Shown here in pieces: positions 11,322-21,800 of a stretch of DNA of 64,000 bases; the stretch's first letter is position 1, and the number at the start of each line of letters is the position of its first letter. Position numbers and translations under genes: made by a program. A model generated the notes under the pieces. It worked only from the letters and a program-made list of their open reading frames with translations. It did no database searches and was not told the DNA's origin. The stretch is from Telmatactis stephensoni. Lineage: Eukaryota > Cnidaria > Anthozoa > Actiniaria > Isophelliidae. The stretch is from NCBI GenBank assembly GCA_029948255.1, contig JALIZF010001889.1, forward strand, positions 124,001-188,000, written 5' to 3'.

Positions 11322-14300
11322 ATGTTGAGATCAGCTTTTCGTGGCAAGACATCCAAAGAATCAAAAGATGAAGTCACTTCCAGCTCATCCCTCGAACACA
11401 GCGTTTACAAATACAAGGACCTCACTCACCATGATTTCTTAGACTCTTCAAACGATCAAGAATTAGATGACATGGATGTTCACTTTATGGACAGTATCAG
11501 TGACGATTTATCTGCAATTTCAAATACAAAGCAAGCTTGTGGGGATCCCAACTCTAATTTGCTTGTAAAATCAAGAATCATCAATCCAAGTCTTGACTAT
11601 CAATTAGATAACAATGACGAAGATAATTTTCCATACACAGAACGACAAATCTACGAAATGCAACTAGTTCAGCTACAAGAACAGCTTGTTGCCACTATGA
11701 TTCAAGAACAAGAAAAAAGTGAGCCCATTTTTGGTTATATTTTAATCATAAAACTTCCACGTCTGTAGCTTTTTGACTCCTCATCCGGGCGCTCACTCGG
11801 GCTACCTGTACAACAAAGTGCGGAAATGCTTAAATTTGCCGCGAAATATTCACATGGTTATTGAGCTTATTTCCTCTTTTGGTTACATTCATATTAAAGA
11901 TATGCTGTTTAAGCTTTTAACTATTTTAGGACACAAACCATTTCCTAGTTTGACAAAATATGATGCAGTATTTTCCAAGAAAAAATTGTAAGAAATAATA
12001 CCACAGGTAGCCCAAGTAATTATCACTCAAGTTAATGTAAAAATTGAGACACTGATAATTGATTCTTGTCTACAGCTCTGCACAGCTGACATTTAGACAC
12101 AATTGTTTTTCTCTTTCCAATTTTGCATTCTATGCTATTTTTAAATGAGTTATAGCTTAGCCAATGCACTTGCGAGGTTGTTAAAGCTTGCTGTCAAGCA
12201 TAAATTTCAGAAATGAAAAACTGTTTCCGTGTTTGACAGCCTTATCAAAACATGCATGATGTTGAGAGAACACGAGAGAGCACAGTGGAAGCATGAGCTG
12301 TATCGCGTAGGCTAGTGCTTTCACAGCTCTCAAGATTTCTCCCAACATCACAATTGTTTTGATCAAGCTATCAAATACAGAACCACATACATTTTTCTAA
12401 ATACAGAAAAACAGTTTTTTGCTTCTTTTATAATATAACAAGCTCACAAATTTACAAAAAAAATTGAAAAGATGATGTAAGCGTGTTTGATAATCTCATC
12501 AAGAACTGTTTTTGGCCAATCAGAGCGTGTGTCATATAATTTAGTTATTTTACAATGTTATGTTCAGTGCTGACAGTTTGGTTGGAAATAATTAGTATTC
12601 AATTGCTGTGTGTCATTTAAATTATGAATGAGAATTATGCCATATGGTAATTTGTCTAAACTTTCACCTGAGCAAATGGGGAAATTTTCAGTCCAATTAA
12701 ATGGTATTATTTCTCAGTATACCTTGGAGTTGAGTTGAAAATTCATGTATGATTCTATATAGATAGTGATCATTGAATTATTATTTTTCCTTTTAGCTGA
12801 AAAGCTCAGAGTGTTTGAAGAACTAAACTTTGAAAAGCTACAGAAAAATTTAAAAGATGAGCAAGAAAAGAATGCTGAACTTACAGAAAAACTTAAAGTT
12901 CTTAAAAATAAAGCTCAAAATCAAAAAATAGCAAGGTAAATTTCATGATGTTAGATCCCAGTGATGACAAAATAGTAACTGGTTTAAAATAGTAAAAGGT
13001 TGTAAGGTGTCAATAAGTCGTTTGTTAGGTGTCAGAACGTGCTTGGTAAGGTGTCAGTAAGTGGTTGGTAAGGTGTACTGTAAGCGCTTGGTAAGGTGTC
13101 AGTAAGTGGTTAGTAAGGTGTTAGTGGTTGGTAAGGTGTCAGTAAGTGGTTGGTAAGGTGTCAGTAAGCGCTTGGTAAGGTGTCAGTAAGTGGTTGGTAA
13201 GGTGTCAGTAAGTGGTTGGTAAAGTGTCAGTAAGTGGTTGCTAAGGTGTCAGTAAGTGGTTGGTAAGGTATCAGTAAGGGCTGGTAAGGTGTCGGTAAGT
13301 AGTTGGTAAGGTGTCAGTAAGTGGTTGGTAAGGTGTCAGTAAGTGGTTGGTAAGGTGTCAGTAATTAGTTGGTAAGGCGTCTAATTAGTTGGTAAGGTGT
13401 CAGTAAGTGGTTGGTAAGGTGTCAGTAAGTGGTTGGTAAGGTGTCAGTAAGTGGTTGGTAAGGTGTCAGTAAGTGGTTGGTAAGGTGTTAGTAAGTGGTT
13501 GGTAAGGTGTCAGTAAGTGGTTGGTAAGGTGTCAGTAAGTGGTTGGTAAGGTGTTAGTAGGTGGTTGGTAAGGTGTTAGTAAGTGGTTGGTATGGTGTCA
13601 GTAAATGGTTGGTAAGGTGTCAGTCAGTGGTTGGTAAGGTGTTTGAAGTGCTTGGTAAGATGTCAGGAAGTGGCAGACAAGGTGTTAGTAAGTGGTTGGT
13701 AAGGTATTAGTAAGTGGTTGGTAAGGTGTTAGTAAGTGGTTGGTAAGGTGTCAGTAAGTGGTTGGTAAGGTGTCAGTAAGTGGTTGGTAAGGTGTCAGTA
13801 ATTAGTTGGTAAGGCGTCTAATTAGTTGGTAAGGTGTCAGTAAGTGGTTGGTAAGGTGTCAGTAAGTGGTTGGTAAGGTGTCAGTAAGTGGTTGGTAAGG
13901 TGTCAGTAAGTGGTTGGTAAGGTGTCAGTAAGTGGTTGGTAAGGTGTCAGTAAGTGGTTGGTAAGGTGTCAGTAAGTGGTTGGTAAGGTGTTAGTAGGTG
14001 GTTGGTAAGGTGTTAGTAAGTGGTTGGTACGGTGTCAGTAAATGGTTGGTAAGGTGTCAGTCAGTGGTTGGTAAGGTGTTTGAAGTGCTTGGTAAGATGT
14101 CAGGAAGTGGCAGACAAGGTGTTAGTAAGTGGTTGGTAAGGTATTAGTAAGTGGTTGGTAAGGTGTTAGTAAGTGGTTGGTAAGGTGTTAGTAAGTGGTT
14201 GGACGGTATTAGTAAGTGGTTGGTCAGGTGTTGGTAAGTGGTTGGTAAGGTGTTAGTAAGTGGTTGGTAAAGTGTTAGTAAGTGGTTGGTAAGGTGTTGG

Positions 14301-14933
14301 TAAGTGGTTGGTAAGGTGTTAGTAAGTGGTTGGTAAAGTGTTAGTAAGTGGTTGGTAAGGTGTTAGTAAGTGGTTGGTAAGGTGTTAGTAAGTGGTTGGT
14401 AAGGTGCTAGTAAGTGGTTGGTAAGGTGTCAGTAAGTGGTTGGTAAGATGTCAGTAAGTGGTTGGTAAGGTGTCAGTAAGTGGTTGGTAAGGTGTCATAA
14501 GTGGTTGGTAAGGTGTCTTGAATAGATGATTGGCAAGGAGTTACTAAGTGGGTGGTAATGCATCAACTAGTTGTTTGTTATAGTGAGTTGGTAGTATGTT
14601 TGTATTTGTTAATGTAGTGTGTATGGATCACTAACTTATTTATATCTTGTATCTATTAATTCCAATAGATCAAATGCAAGCAGATCTGATCCAAGGAAAA
14701 AGTCTGATCGCAACTCAAAACATTTTGATAGTGCAGAAAACAATGAGGATTGGGTAGACCTTTGTACTGATATGAGTGATGGCAGGGCCAAAGATAAACC
14801 TGAATCAGAGAGGGGCAGTACATCTAATACCGAACCAAGTCAACTCCACCCACCAAAGCAATCATCTACAGAATCAACTGCATCATTGGCATCAACCCAG
14901 CCTGTTAGAGATACACCTGGTAATAATCTTTAG
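11322..14933 (+). CDS. Unrecognised coiled-coil protein, N-terminal part (3' end uncertain)
   Basis: I do not recognise this gene. Three exons fit a continuous frame: 11322-11718, 12797-12935 and 14669 onward. The ATG at 11322 sits in a good context (CTCACCATG) and is followed by a polar, Ser/Asp-rich N-terminus (MLRSAFRGKTSKESKD). A heptad-like coiled coil runs from about residue 107 (RQIYEMQLVQLQEQL) through exon 2 (LRVFEELNFEKLQKNLKDEQ) to about 180. Exon 3 is Ser/Thr-rich and low in structure, with an acidic patch (NNEDWVDLCTDMSDG). At 14919/14920 there is a possible donor (CCTG|GTAATA); without splicing the frame stops at 14931-14933 after 266 residues. A candidate next exon is at 17393-17450. 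Splice junctions 1-2 and 2-3 keep the phase, so the exon chain is real; function is unknown. A coiled-coil trafficking or scaffold protein is possible but unproven. Confidence 0.7.
11795..12017. mobile_element. 223-bp TIR MITE in coiled-coil gene intron 1
   Basis: Left end ACTCGGGCTACCTGT and right end ACAGGTAGCCCAAGT are inverted copies. The same terminal word occurs at 21801 and 24639-24655, so this is a dispersed family. No coding capacity. Confidence 0.8.
12989..14575 (+). repeat. 22-bp minisatellite array, about 70 units, with 437-bp higher-order repeat
   Basis: The unit is GGTAAGGTGTCAGTAAGTGGTT or close variants, repeated over about 1.55 kb inside intron 2 of the coiled-coil gene. Rare variant units recur at a fixed distance: GTAATTAGTTGG at 13361 and 13798, and GTTTGAAGTGCTTGG at 13641 and 14078, both 437 bp apart. 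A block of about 20 units was therefore duplicated as a whole. Units at the two edges are more degenerate, as expected for an array that grows from its middle. Confidence 0.97.
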
Positions 14934-15157
14934 TTTACTGTCATAAATTTGTTTATAGGTCAGAGTACTGTGCAAGAACCTGATCAAAATTAGATTGCTC
15001 TTTTGAATTTAATATCTCTTTGAGTCATTTGGTTAGCATTGTAGTGTTAATACATGTAGATGAGGTACGTACATCAAAGCTCTCAGAGCATTCTGGGAAT
15101 AAAAGTACTAAGAATGTCTAACAGCAATTCAGCTTGTTGTGACTTAGGAAAAATCAA

Positions 15158-17339
15158 TAATATAAAAATTAGGTACTACCTAATAGCGGAGCTCCCATTT
15201 AAATATAATATTGTTTTATTTTGACGTTTTTGATTCAAATGAATTGGGCTTGCTGTGGTAATAGGCAAACAAAGATTGCATTTTGTTGTAAAAGTTGAAA
15301 TAAAGACTATAGATCAAGCTTTATTTCTTGCCCTTCAGTCTCTCAACTCAGTGACCATAGTGATATTTATTCAGATATTTGTGTCAGATTTTATAATTGA
15401 CTTAGTAGTAAGTGCTTCATAATTCTCAGAAATAGGATACAAAATTCCCTCAAACTGATTTCATTCACATAAATACTGAACCTAATTCAACATCCTTCAA
15501 TTAAACAATTAGACATTGCAGAAAATTATATTTAGATTTTTCTGTCTTGACAGTATTGTGGCATCTTGGTTTTTTTTTTGTATTATGTAGAGTAGAATGA
15601 CACTGATAAATAGTTGTCTTTACACGAAACAAGAATTCTCTCTTCCAGGTTACACTAATCATGACTTTAGATGAAATTGTAAAACAACTCAAAACAACTA
15701 CTACCTAAAAGCAAAGCTCCAATTTCAATTTTAATTTTTTTATGTTCTTGATTCAAATGAATTGGGCTTTCTGTGGTAATTGAAAAAGTTGAAATGAAGA
15801 TTATTTAAAAAGCATTTTTAAAATAAGTTTTGGTTTTGGTTTGTATATTGTATGGGCTTGTATGCTCAGTGACCTTTGTTACAGTAAATTTCAATATTCA
15901 GATTCACTGTCAGATTTCATAACTGACTTTGTAAGGGTTCATAATTTTCAGAAATAGAAAGCAAAATCTCCAAAACATTTTTTTAAATTGATACAAGTAA
16001 TTAATTTTTGACATCCTGAATATTACAGAACAACATATATTGACTATATTGATTTGTCTGTCTTCACTATATTTGTGACATCTTGTTTTTTTGTGGTTGT
16101 TGTTGTTGTTGTTGTTGTTTTGTTTTGTTATTTAATGTAGAATAGAGTGACACACTAGCTAGGTGAATACTTGTCTCCCACTTTTCTCTTCCAGGTTACA
16201 CTGATAATACAATTTAAAGTGATTATAAAAACAGCTAATTGAAATAACAAGAAAACAAGGAATTAAGCATTTTCAGTCTGTATTTAAGGCTTCACAGGGC
16301 TCACTGAGCAACTTCATCCAGATGAATAAAGTAAAACAACTCCCAGGTCTAGTTTGCATGGCAAAATTCCTTCTTTTTTTCCTGTCAATTGTTTCATTAA
16401 ATTCCAGACCAAAACTTGAGCTGTATTTAAACATTAGTGGGGTTGAAATAAGTTCAAAATCATTTTTTTTTACTAATTGATATTATTATTATTAGAACTA
16501 GTGCAAAAAGTTCACCGTAAAACAAAATGTCGTTGTACATTTCATGTAAGGCTTGATCGAGTGTTTCTTTAAACTTGGCCACAGTTCAACGTGCATAAAA
16601 GGTTTTTTTTAAGTCATCAATCCCAAATCAAAGATAAAAGATCAAATATAGGTACAAGGGACTTTTTGATATCCTTTTCTGGCCAGGGTCTTTACCTTGA
16701 AGTGCTTTCCTTGTTGTCTTTTCGAAGCATACTGGTCCTTGTTTCACGCTCAATGCAGACGATTCTTGATTTATTTCCAACTTTGGCTAGATTTTTAAGC
16801 AGCTTTACTGAAGGCATCTTCACGAAACGAAGAATACACGATCCTCAATGACTCATTCATTATGAGGAATTTTTTTAAACTACGAATCCAACTAAAAAGT
16901 CGTTCAACTTTGAAAATATCCTCTGTGTCTTTCGTCTTTCGAGCAGCTTTTGAAACGACACCAGGCCCGAAAAAAATTCAAACGTACGGTTTTTTTCGCT
17001 TTAACCTGTCAACATTGGCACAGATTAAAGTCCATCAAAATCGCTAAATTTTTACGAGGTTTCGAGAATACTATTTTTAAGCTTTGCAAGTTAAAACTGC
17101 AAGGAAACTTGTAAATTTTCAGTTTTCAAAGTGTCAGCGCGCGTCAAGTTGGCGCCAAAAAGCAATCAGCCTAATCAGCATCGGGCGATGTGCTTACGGA
17201 ACGGGACGGAGAACGGAGGGATCGGAAGTGTAGTATACTACAAGCCATGAAAAATCAACTCGATGGGTTACCATTTTTTCTTAGGTATGGTGCTCCGCTC
17301 GCGCGGGCCTTCGGCCCGCGCGGGAGCTCCGCTATAAAG
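15158..17339 (+). mobile_element. 2.2 kb noncoding repeat element, copy 2
   Basis: Direct repeat of 8987-11204. Differences are mainly small indels, for example a longer GTTGTT run near 16098, a missing segment near 15340 and a different sequence at 17175-17245 where copy 1 carries TATG/ACGG repeats. It ends with the same GC-rich hairpin and GGGAGCTCCGCTATAAAG. It lies right after exon 3 of the coiled-coil gene, either in its next intron or just past its end. Confidence 0.85.
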
Positions 17340-17392
17340 GTGACCCACGGGTGTAGCTAGAGCTCGATTTTTCATGTCAATTTTTTCTGCAG

Positions 17393-17450
17393 GTAATGTC
17401 GAACTGTGCAACTTTTGGAACCCAAAATATTTCCTTCCTTTCACAAAAAG
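17393..17450 (+). other. Candidate exon of the coiled-coil gene
   Basis: A strong acceptor (TTTTTTCTGCAG) opens a 58-nt stretch ending at AAAAAG|GTAAAA. Joined to the donor at 14919 the frame stays open (reading GNVELCNFWNPKYFLPFTK). The phase match could be chance, and no following exon was found, so this is a weak call. Confidence 0.25.
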
Positions 17451-18118
17451 GTAAAATTACTTTACACTAATATTTTTTATCAGCCCTGTGGTGTCTTAGC
17501 CTGGTGTGACGTGCGTTACAGAGTTCCTTTAAAGATTTTAATATGTAAAATTAAGTATATAATTAAGTATATTTATAATTACGCTTTGTTGAACATGTTC
17601 TAAAGACAATTACTGTTTTTCATGAAATAAATCCTGACACACATTCAATCTTTAAGTCTTATAAGTTGTGTTTATGTAATGCTTTCACACTGCACCGGGC
17701 GAAGCGACTTAGATTGCGGGCGAAACGACTTTAGATTGCGGGCGAAACGACCGGTTACCATCCTGTCTATGCAGTCCATGCGTGACATCTTATATAGTAA
17801 CCATTTTCCTAGATGAACTATAATAACTACAAAGAGTACATGCACTACAGTGTCCCCTACTATATTACCGCTAGTTCAAAATATAGCTATCTATTAAATA
17901 TATTTGTTTTACATGCGAAAGACTCCGTGGCGCTGGTGTGTCCGCTGAACGCCGCCTGCAACCGGCCAACTGTCAAAGTCGTGTGCCACAACGTTCGACG
18001 CTCGACGTTCGGCGCGGTTCGACACGCGGTTCAACATTGCAGTGCATGGTGGACACAGTGCAGCTGTTTTGCGCGCGCTGTTACTGAACATTTTTTCAGG
18101 AAATGTTGCATTGCGTGT

Positions 18119-18262
18119 CCAGGCTTTAACAGTTGCAGAAGTAGAAGTCGAATCAGACTCTGAAGCAGATTTCGTACGACTGCCGGAAAACGGCACGGTA
18201 CCGGTTACGATGGGAATTTCAAATGTTTTTTATAGACATCACGGCACTGACACGTTCGACAC
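18119..18262 (+). repeat. Dispersed repeat family R3, copy 1
   Basis: Contains GCAGATTTCGTACGACTG, GGCACGGTACCGGTTACG and GGGAATTTCAAATGTTTTT followed by ATCACGGCACTGACAC. Related sequence recurs at 38620-38710 (+) and 57340-57480 (-). The three copies share words in the same order, so they come from one repeat family. No coding function is seen. Confidence 0.7.
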
Positions 18263-18447
18263 GTCACAGCGCCGTCTGTTTCACACTCTGCAACGTTGTG
18301 CACAAAAATTGTATCGTGTATTCTGTACGTTTCAGCCTTGACCCTTTTGGGTAAAATACCTACGCGCAAAGTTTGCCCAGGAGAAATAGGTGCTTGCATC
18401 TCCAAGCTAGAGACTATTACTTGATTTCTAGAAGTACAAACTATATG

Positions 18448-18489
18448 GATAAGTCAAGAGACCATAATATTATGGTCTCTTGGATAAGT
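18448..18489. mobile_element. 28-bp palindromic mini-element with 7-bp target duplication
   Basis: Positions 18455-18482 are a perfect palindrome made of CAAGAGACCATAAT and its inverse complement. It is flanked by GATAAGT on both sides (18448-18454 and 18483-18489). The same terminal words bound a 291-bp element at 30224-30514, also flanked by a 7-bp direct repeat. This is best read as an element of that family reduced to its two fused ends. Confidence 0.85.
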
Positions 18490-19057
18490 ATTATATACCT
18501 TTGCCCGGCATCACCTAGTTCATGATCACCCAGCGGTAGTGTTTGGTTTTTCAGCAAACGGACTCGATCTTTGTGGTTACATACCTGTTTCAAATAACGT
18601 TGACGTTGGTCAATCTAAATCTGAGACGAAAACTGTCAAATAAATTCTTTGTGTTCCTGAGACTAAAATACGAAAGAAAACATATAATTCTAACTCAAAC
18701 ATAATAACTTGTATTTCAGCATTACAACAATAAAACTGCATCATTCGGCTTTGCATATATCAAAATTTGCAGCTAGTTTCAGCAGATGCGATCAGATTCA
18801 GATACAGATGTCAGATTCAGATCTCCCACCGTCAACGTTTTCTGAAATAGGTATACATATATAGTCCCCCCCAAAAATAAATAGCAAGATTTGGAGTTAT
18901 AATAAAAAGAGCCCTATTATATTCGGTGCTCGCTAAATCTACGCTGTCTTGTATTCGTTAGTAGTCAAATTTGCGTTCATTATCCCATAAAATTACAAAA
19001 CACGATGAATGGTACATAGCAAAGTAAATTACGAAAGAAAAAATAGAGCACCATACT

Positions 19058-19140
19058 TTATGTATATATATATACACGCGTATATATTTTACATTTATTT
19101 ATGTATATATATATACACGCGTATATATTTTACATTTATT
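19058..19140. repeat. Tandem pair of a 41-bp AT-rich unit
   Basis: The unit contains TATGTATATATATATACACG followed by CGTATATATTTTACATTTA and occurs twice head to tail with essentially no change, so the duplication is recent. Confidence 0.9.
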
Positions 19141-19726
19141 TTATAGTATTATCGGATTATTTTATATTTGTTACGTTCATTTTTATATTTTTTTCTTTTC
19201 TTCTGATTTTCTCCCCGATTAGTTTTCGCACGTGTGCAAGGCTAGAAATTTTTGAGAGTTAAATAAAGTTATTATGGGCTTCCTGTGGTAGTTGCCCATA
19301 ATATAGAGATAAATCAGTGACAAAATTCAACAAACTAAAGTGCATCCGTGAATGAATTTGTCCAATCTGATAATCAAAATGTCAAAGTAATCAAATGAAA
19401 ACTCAATGTAATCAAACGAATTGTTAAAAAAATATATGCGGACTCATCGGAAGCAGGCCGGACGCATCGGACGAGTACCCGTCGAACGAAAACTCATACA
19501 TATACGTTACATACATACTTTAGTAACTTCATCCCTTTACACATGCTTTACAGGGCTTTTCAGAAGTTATATACATTCAAATATAGTTAAAGATATAACA
19601 AATAAAATAATTATTATACTAATAACTTAATATATTTGTATTCTGTAAAATATCTATAAAAGTATATAAAAATTGGTGCTAAAATATAAATATATATAGC
19701 TATTTCAAAAAAGGTTCGATGATCGG

Positions 19727-19818
19727 CGATTGGTGATTGCACGACCAAAAGCCTGTGGTTGCCGGCATTGCTTGGGTATGAAGCAATAATTTCCTTTCGG
19801 TCGTGCAATCACCAATCG
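19727..19818. mobile_element. Hairpin (20-bp perfect arms)
   Basis: CGATTGGTGATTGCACGACC at 19727-19746 is perfectly inverted at 19799-19818, with a 52-bp loop. Outer flanks also show partial inversion (AAAAAAGG... and ...CCTTTTTT). Probably a small palindromic MITE adjoining the larger element to its right. Confidence 0.75.
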
Positions 19819-20439
19819 ATCCGCCATTCGTCTCGTCCTTTTTTGAATACACCGAATCGAAATAGAGGGTCTCAATGGGGTTAACCGTCAACCGTCAAAC
19901 GGCCAAAATTTCAACCGCCAATCGTCAAATGAGGGAAATTTTAACCGTCAAGCGTCAAAAAAATTAACCGTCAAATACACTCTCGAACAATTTTTCTAAG
20001 TTATTATATTTTTTCCAAATGCGTGTATTTTTCAAGACGTTATAACAATTTCACTATTTCAATACCATTAAACTGTACTGTCGGCAGAACTGCTGGCTGG
20101 TCGCAAGCACATTAATATTGATAGGGGAGGTTCGATTTCCACCATTTTCGGCTGGATTAGGGAATCGCTTCAGAATGACCTGTATAAGTATCCGGAGGTC
20201 CAGCTGGCTTTTGGAAAGTGGAAGGAATTTTTTTTAGATAACTCTTATTAATTTCAAGGAATGTGCATGTTTTTCTAAATTACGCAAAACTTTGAAAGCA
20301 TCAAGCTAGTGTAAAGCCGGTTTATGTATTTTAGTTTTTTTTCCCGTTTGAAACCTGAATTTTAAGACAAGAAAAATTAGAGAAGAGAAAAAGAATCCAT
20401 TAAAAACAGGAAAAAGGAGAAAAAAGAAAAGTATAGTTG

Positions 20440-20475
20440 GCGCAGGTAGGACTCGAACCCGTTACCCAAAGAAAT
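20440..20475 (-). repeat. tRNA-like B-box fragment
   Basis: On the minus strand GGGTTCGAGTCC lies before CTACCTGCGCC, which looks like a T-arm plus the 3' acceptor strand of a tRNA. No matching 5' half stands at tRNA distance. An A-box-like TAGCCTAGTGGTAAGG lies much farther upstream (about 20662-20685, minus). I read it as a fragment of a tRNA-derived SINE, not a tRNA gene. Confidence 0.5.
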
Positions 20476-20754
20476 TAGTATGCTAATTTTATGGAAACCC
20501 CCAAAAATCGGACCATGCATCCAGACAAATCGCTGAATCATCGCATGTTACGTATAGGATGGAGATTTCGGCCCCTTCCGCGCTATCCGGTAGAACGCAG
20601 CGAGCTTCGAAGTCAAAGAGGGAGGAAACAGTCGGATCCTAGGCCGTAAATAACTGTACCTTACCACTAGGCTAACTGGTCTACTGAGGGATTTGGAGAA
20701 CAAAATAACCTAGTGTATCCCGTGAATTGGCTATCTATTGTTGTGCAAATTACG

Positions 20755-20865
20755 CGATCCCGTGGCGTAGTTGGAAAACCCTTGTACTGTGAAGCAAGTG
20801 AGCAGATGTAAGAGCCGGGTTCGAAACCGGCTAGCTGGGGCCCAATTTTTTTTTTTTTTTTTTGT
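20755..20865 (+). mobile_element. tRNA-derived SINE with T-tail
   Basis: A-box-like TGGCGTAGTTGG (20763-20774) and B-box GGGTTCGAAACC (about 20817-20828) stand at the spacing of a pol III internal promoter, and the GCCGG/CCGGC stem closes around the B-box loop. The acceptor ends do not pair well, so this is not a working tRNA. A run of 18 T residues follows and could serve as pol III terminator or SINE tail. Confidence 0.6.
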
Positions 20866-21540
20866 CTCAAAATCAATATTAGCTAGTTGTTAATTAAAGG
20901 AGAGAGAAAAGACAGAAACAGAAAAAGATTATGAAAGAATAAATTAAAAAATCGTGGAAAATACTTCAAATAAAATAATACTTAAATACTTAATAGCTGA
21001 AGGTCTTGATAAAACCATCATTCACTAGCTTTACCAAAGGTTCATTTAGAGAGAAACGCAACAATGTGACTGTAGTTTGTTAAGGAAAAGTACTAGTAGC
21101 CTAATTAAGCTAATATAAGCGGCCATTTTATTCTGTGGGAGGGGAGGGGAGGTGGGTTCGTTAGATCGAACCACCCCAAGCGACGGGCCTCGAGCTGAAA
21201 AACCCTTTACGATATCGAAATTTGCCTAATACATCGATAATGCAGCATATTCATTCTATTTTCTGGTCAAATGTTAAACCGCAATACAAGAAACGGGTAC
21301 GGTTAGACAGCAACAAGTTGCAACAGTAACAACTAGCGAAGTAACTTCACAAAAATTGATGATTAACTATTGGTTAGTAATATTTAATTGGCTTATTTTC
21401 AGTATTTTAACTGTCAAAGAGTAGAATTAACCGTCAACCATCAAAACAACGAATTTCTTACCGTCAACCGTCAAAAGGCGACATTTTGACCGTCAACCGT
21501 CAAAGCTATACCCCCATTGAGACCCCCGAAATATGGCGGC

Positions 21541-21656
21541 AAATTTGAATAACTATTGTTTTATACTGACTAGCCTAGACTAGCTAGCCTCTCATTTTTA
21601 TGTTTAAACGTGAACGCGAGGCAAGTCAGTCCAGAACAATATAGTTATTCAAATTT
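21541..21656. mobile_element. Hairpin MITE, about 30-bp arms
   Basis: AAATTTGAATAACTATTG...ACTGACT on the left is inverted on the right (AGTCAGTCC...ATAGTTATTCAAATTT). It directly follows the 19867-21525 element. The word TTTCGATTCGG just past it is the inverse of CCGAATCGAAA at 19851-19861, left of that element, so the two hairpins may be the split arms of one larger element. Confidence 0.7.
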
Positions 21657-21800
21657 CGATTCGGTCAATACTAACATTAGTAATTCTAATTACTAAGGAA
21701 TTCATTCAAAAGCTTACTTCGCATTGCTTTTAAAATTATTGAATCGAAACTGACAAGAAATTGTAATTTTAGGGTTAAACTAGACGCCTAATAGGCGTTC

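Larger units (their letters stand above)
17340..19700. other. Repeat-rich noncoding region
   Basis: No gene recognised apart from the weak candidate exon at 17393-17450. It contains two or three copies of a GATTGCGGGCGAAACGAC-like word (17695-17752), a dispersed repeat piece (18119-18260), a 28-bp palindrome (18455-18482), and a tandem pair of a 41-bp AT-rich unit (19058-19140). Confidence 0.6.
19867..21525. mobile_element. 1.66 kb TIR element with CCGTCAA subterminal repeats
   Basis: The left end GGGTCTCAATGGGG is inverted at the right end (CCCCCATTGAGACCC). Inside each end lie many AACCGTCAACCGTCAAA-type words in the same strand sense (19880-19975 and 21425-21505). The interior has no long reading frame and instead carries tRNA-like pieces (20440-20475 and 20755-20865). 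Non-autonomous DNA transposon structure with nested SINE material is the simplest reading. Confidence 0.75.

Noticed and set aside
12989..14575. CRISPR-like repeat array
   Set aside because: Units are contiguous without unique spacers, and this is animal DNA; it is a minisatellite.
20755..20865. Functional tRNA gene
   Set aside because: A- and B-boxes are present but the acceptor stem does not pair and no proper anticodon arm can be drawn; a SINE head fits better.
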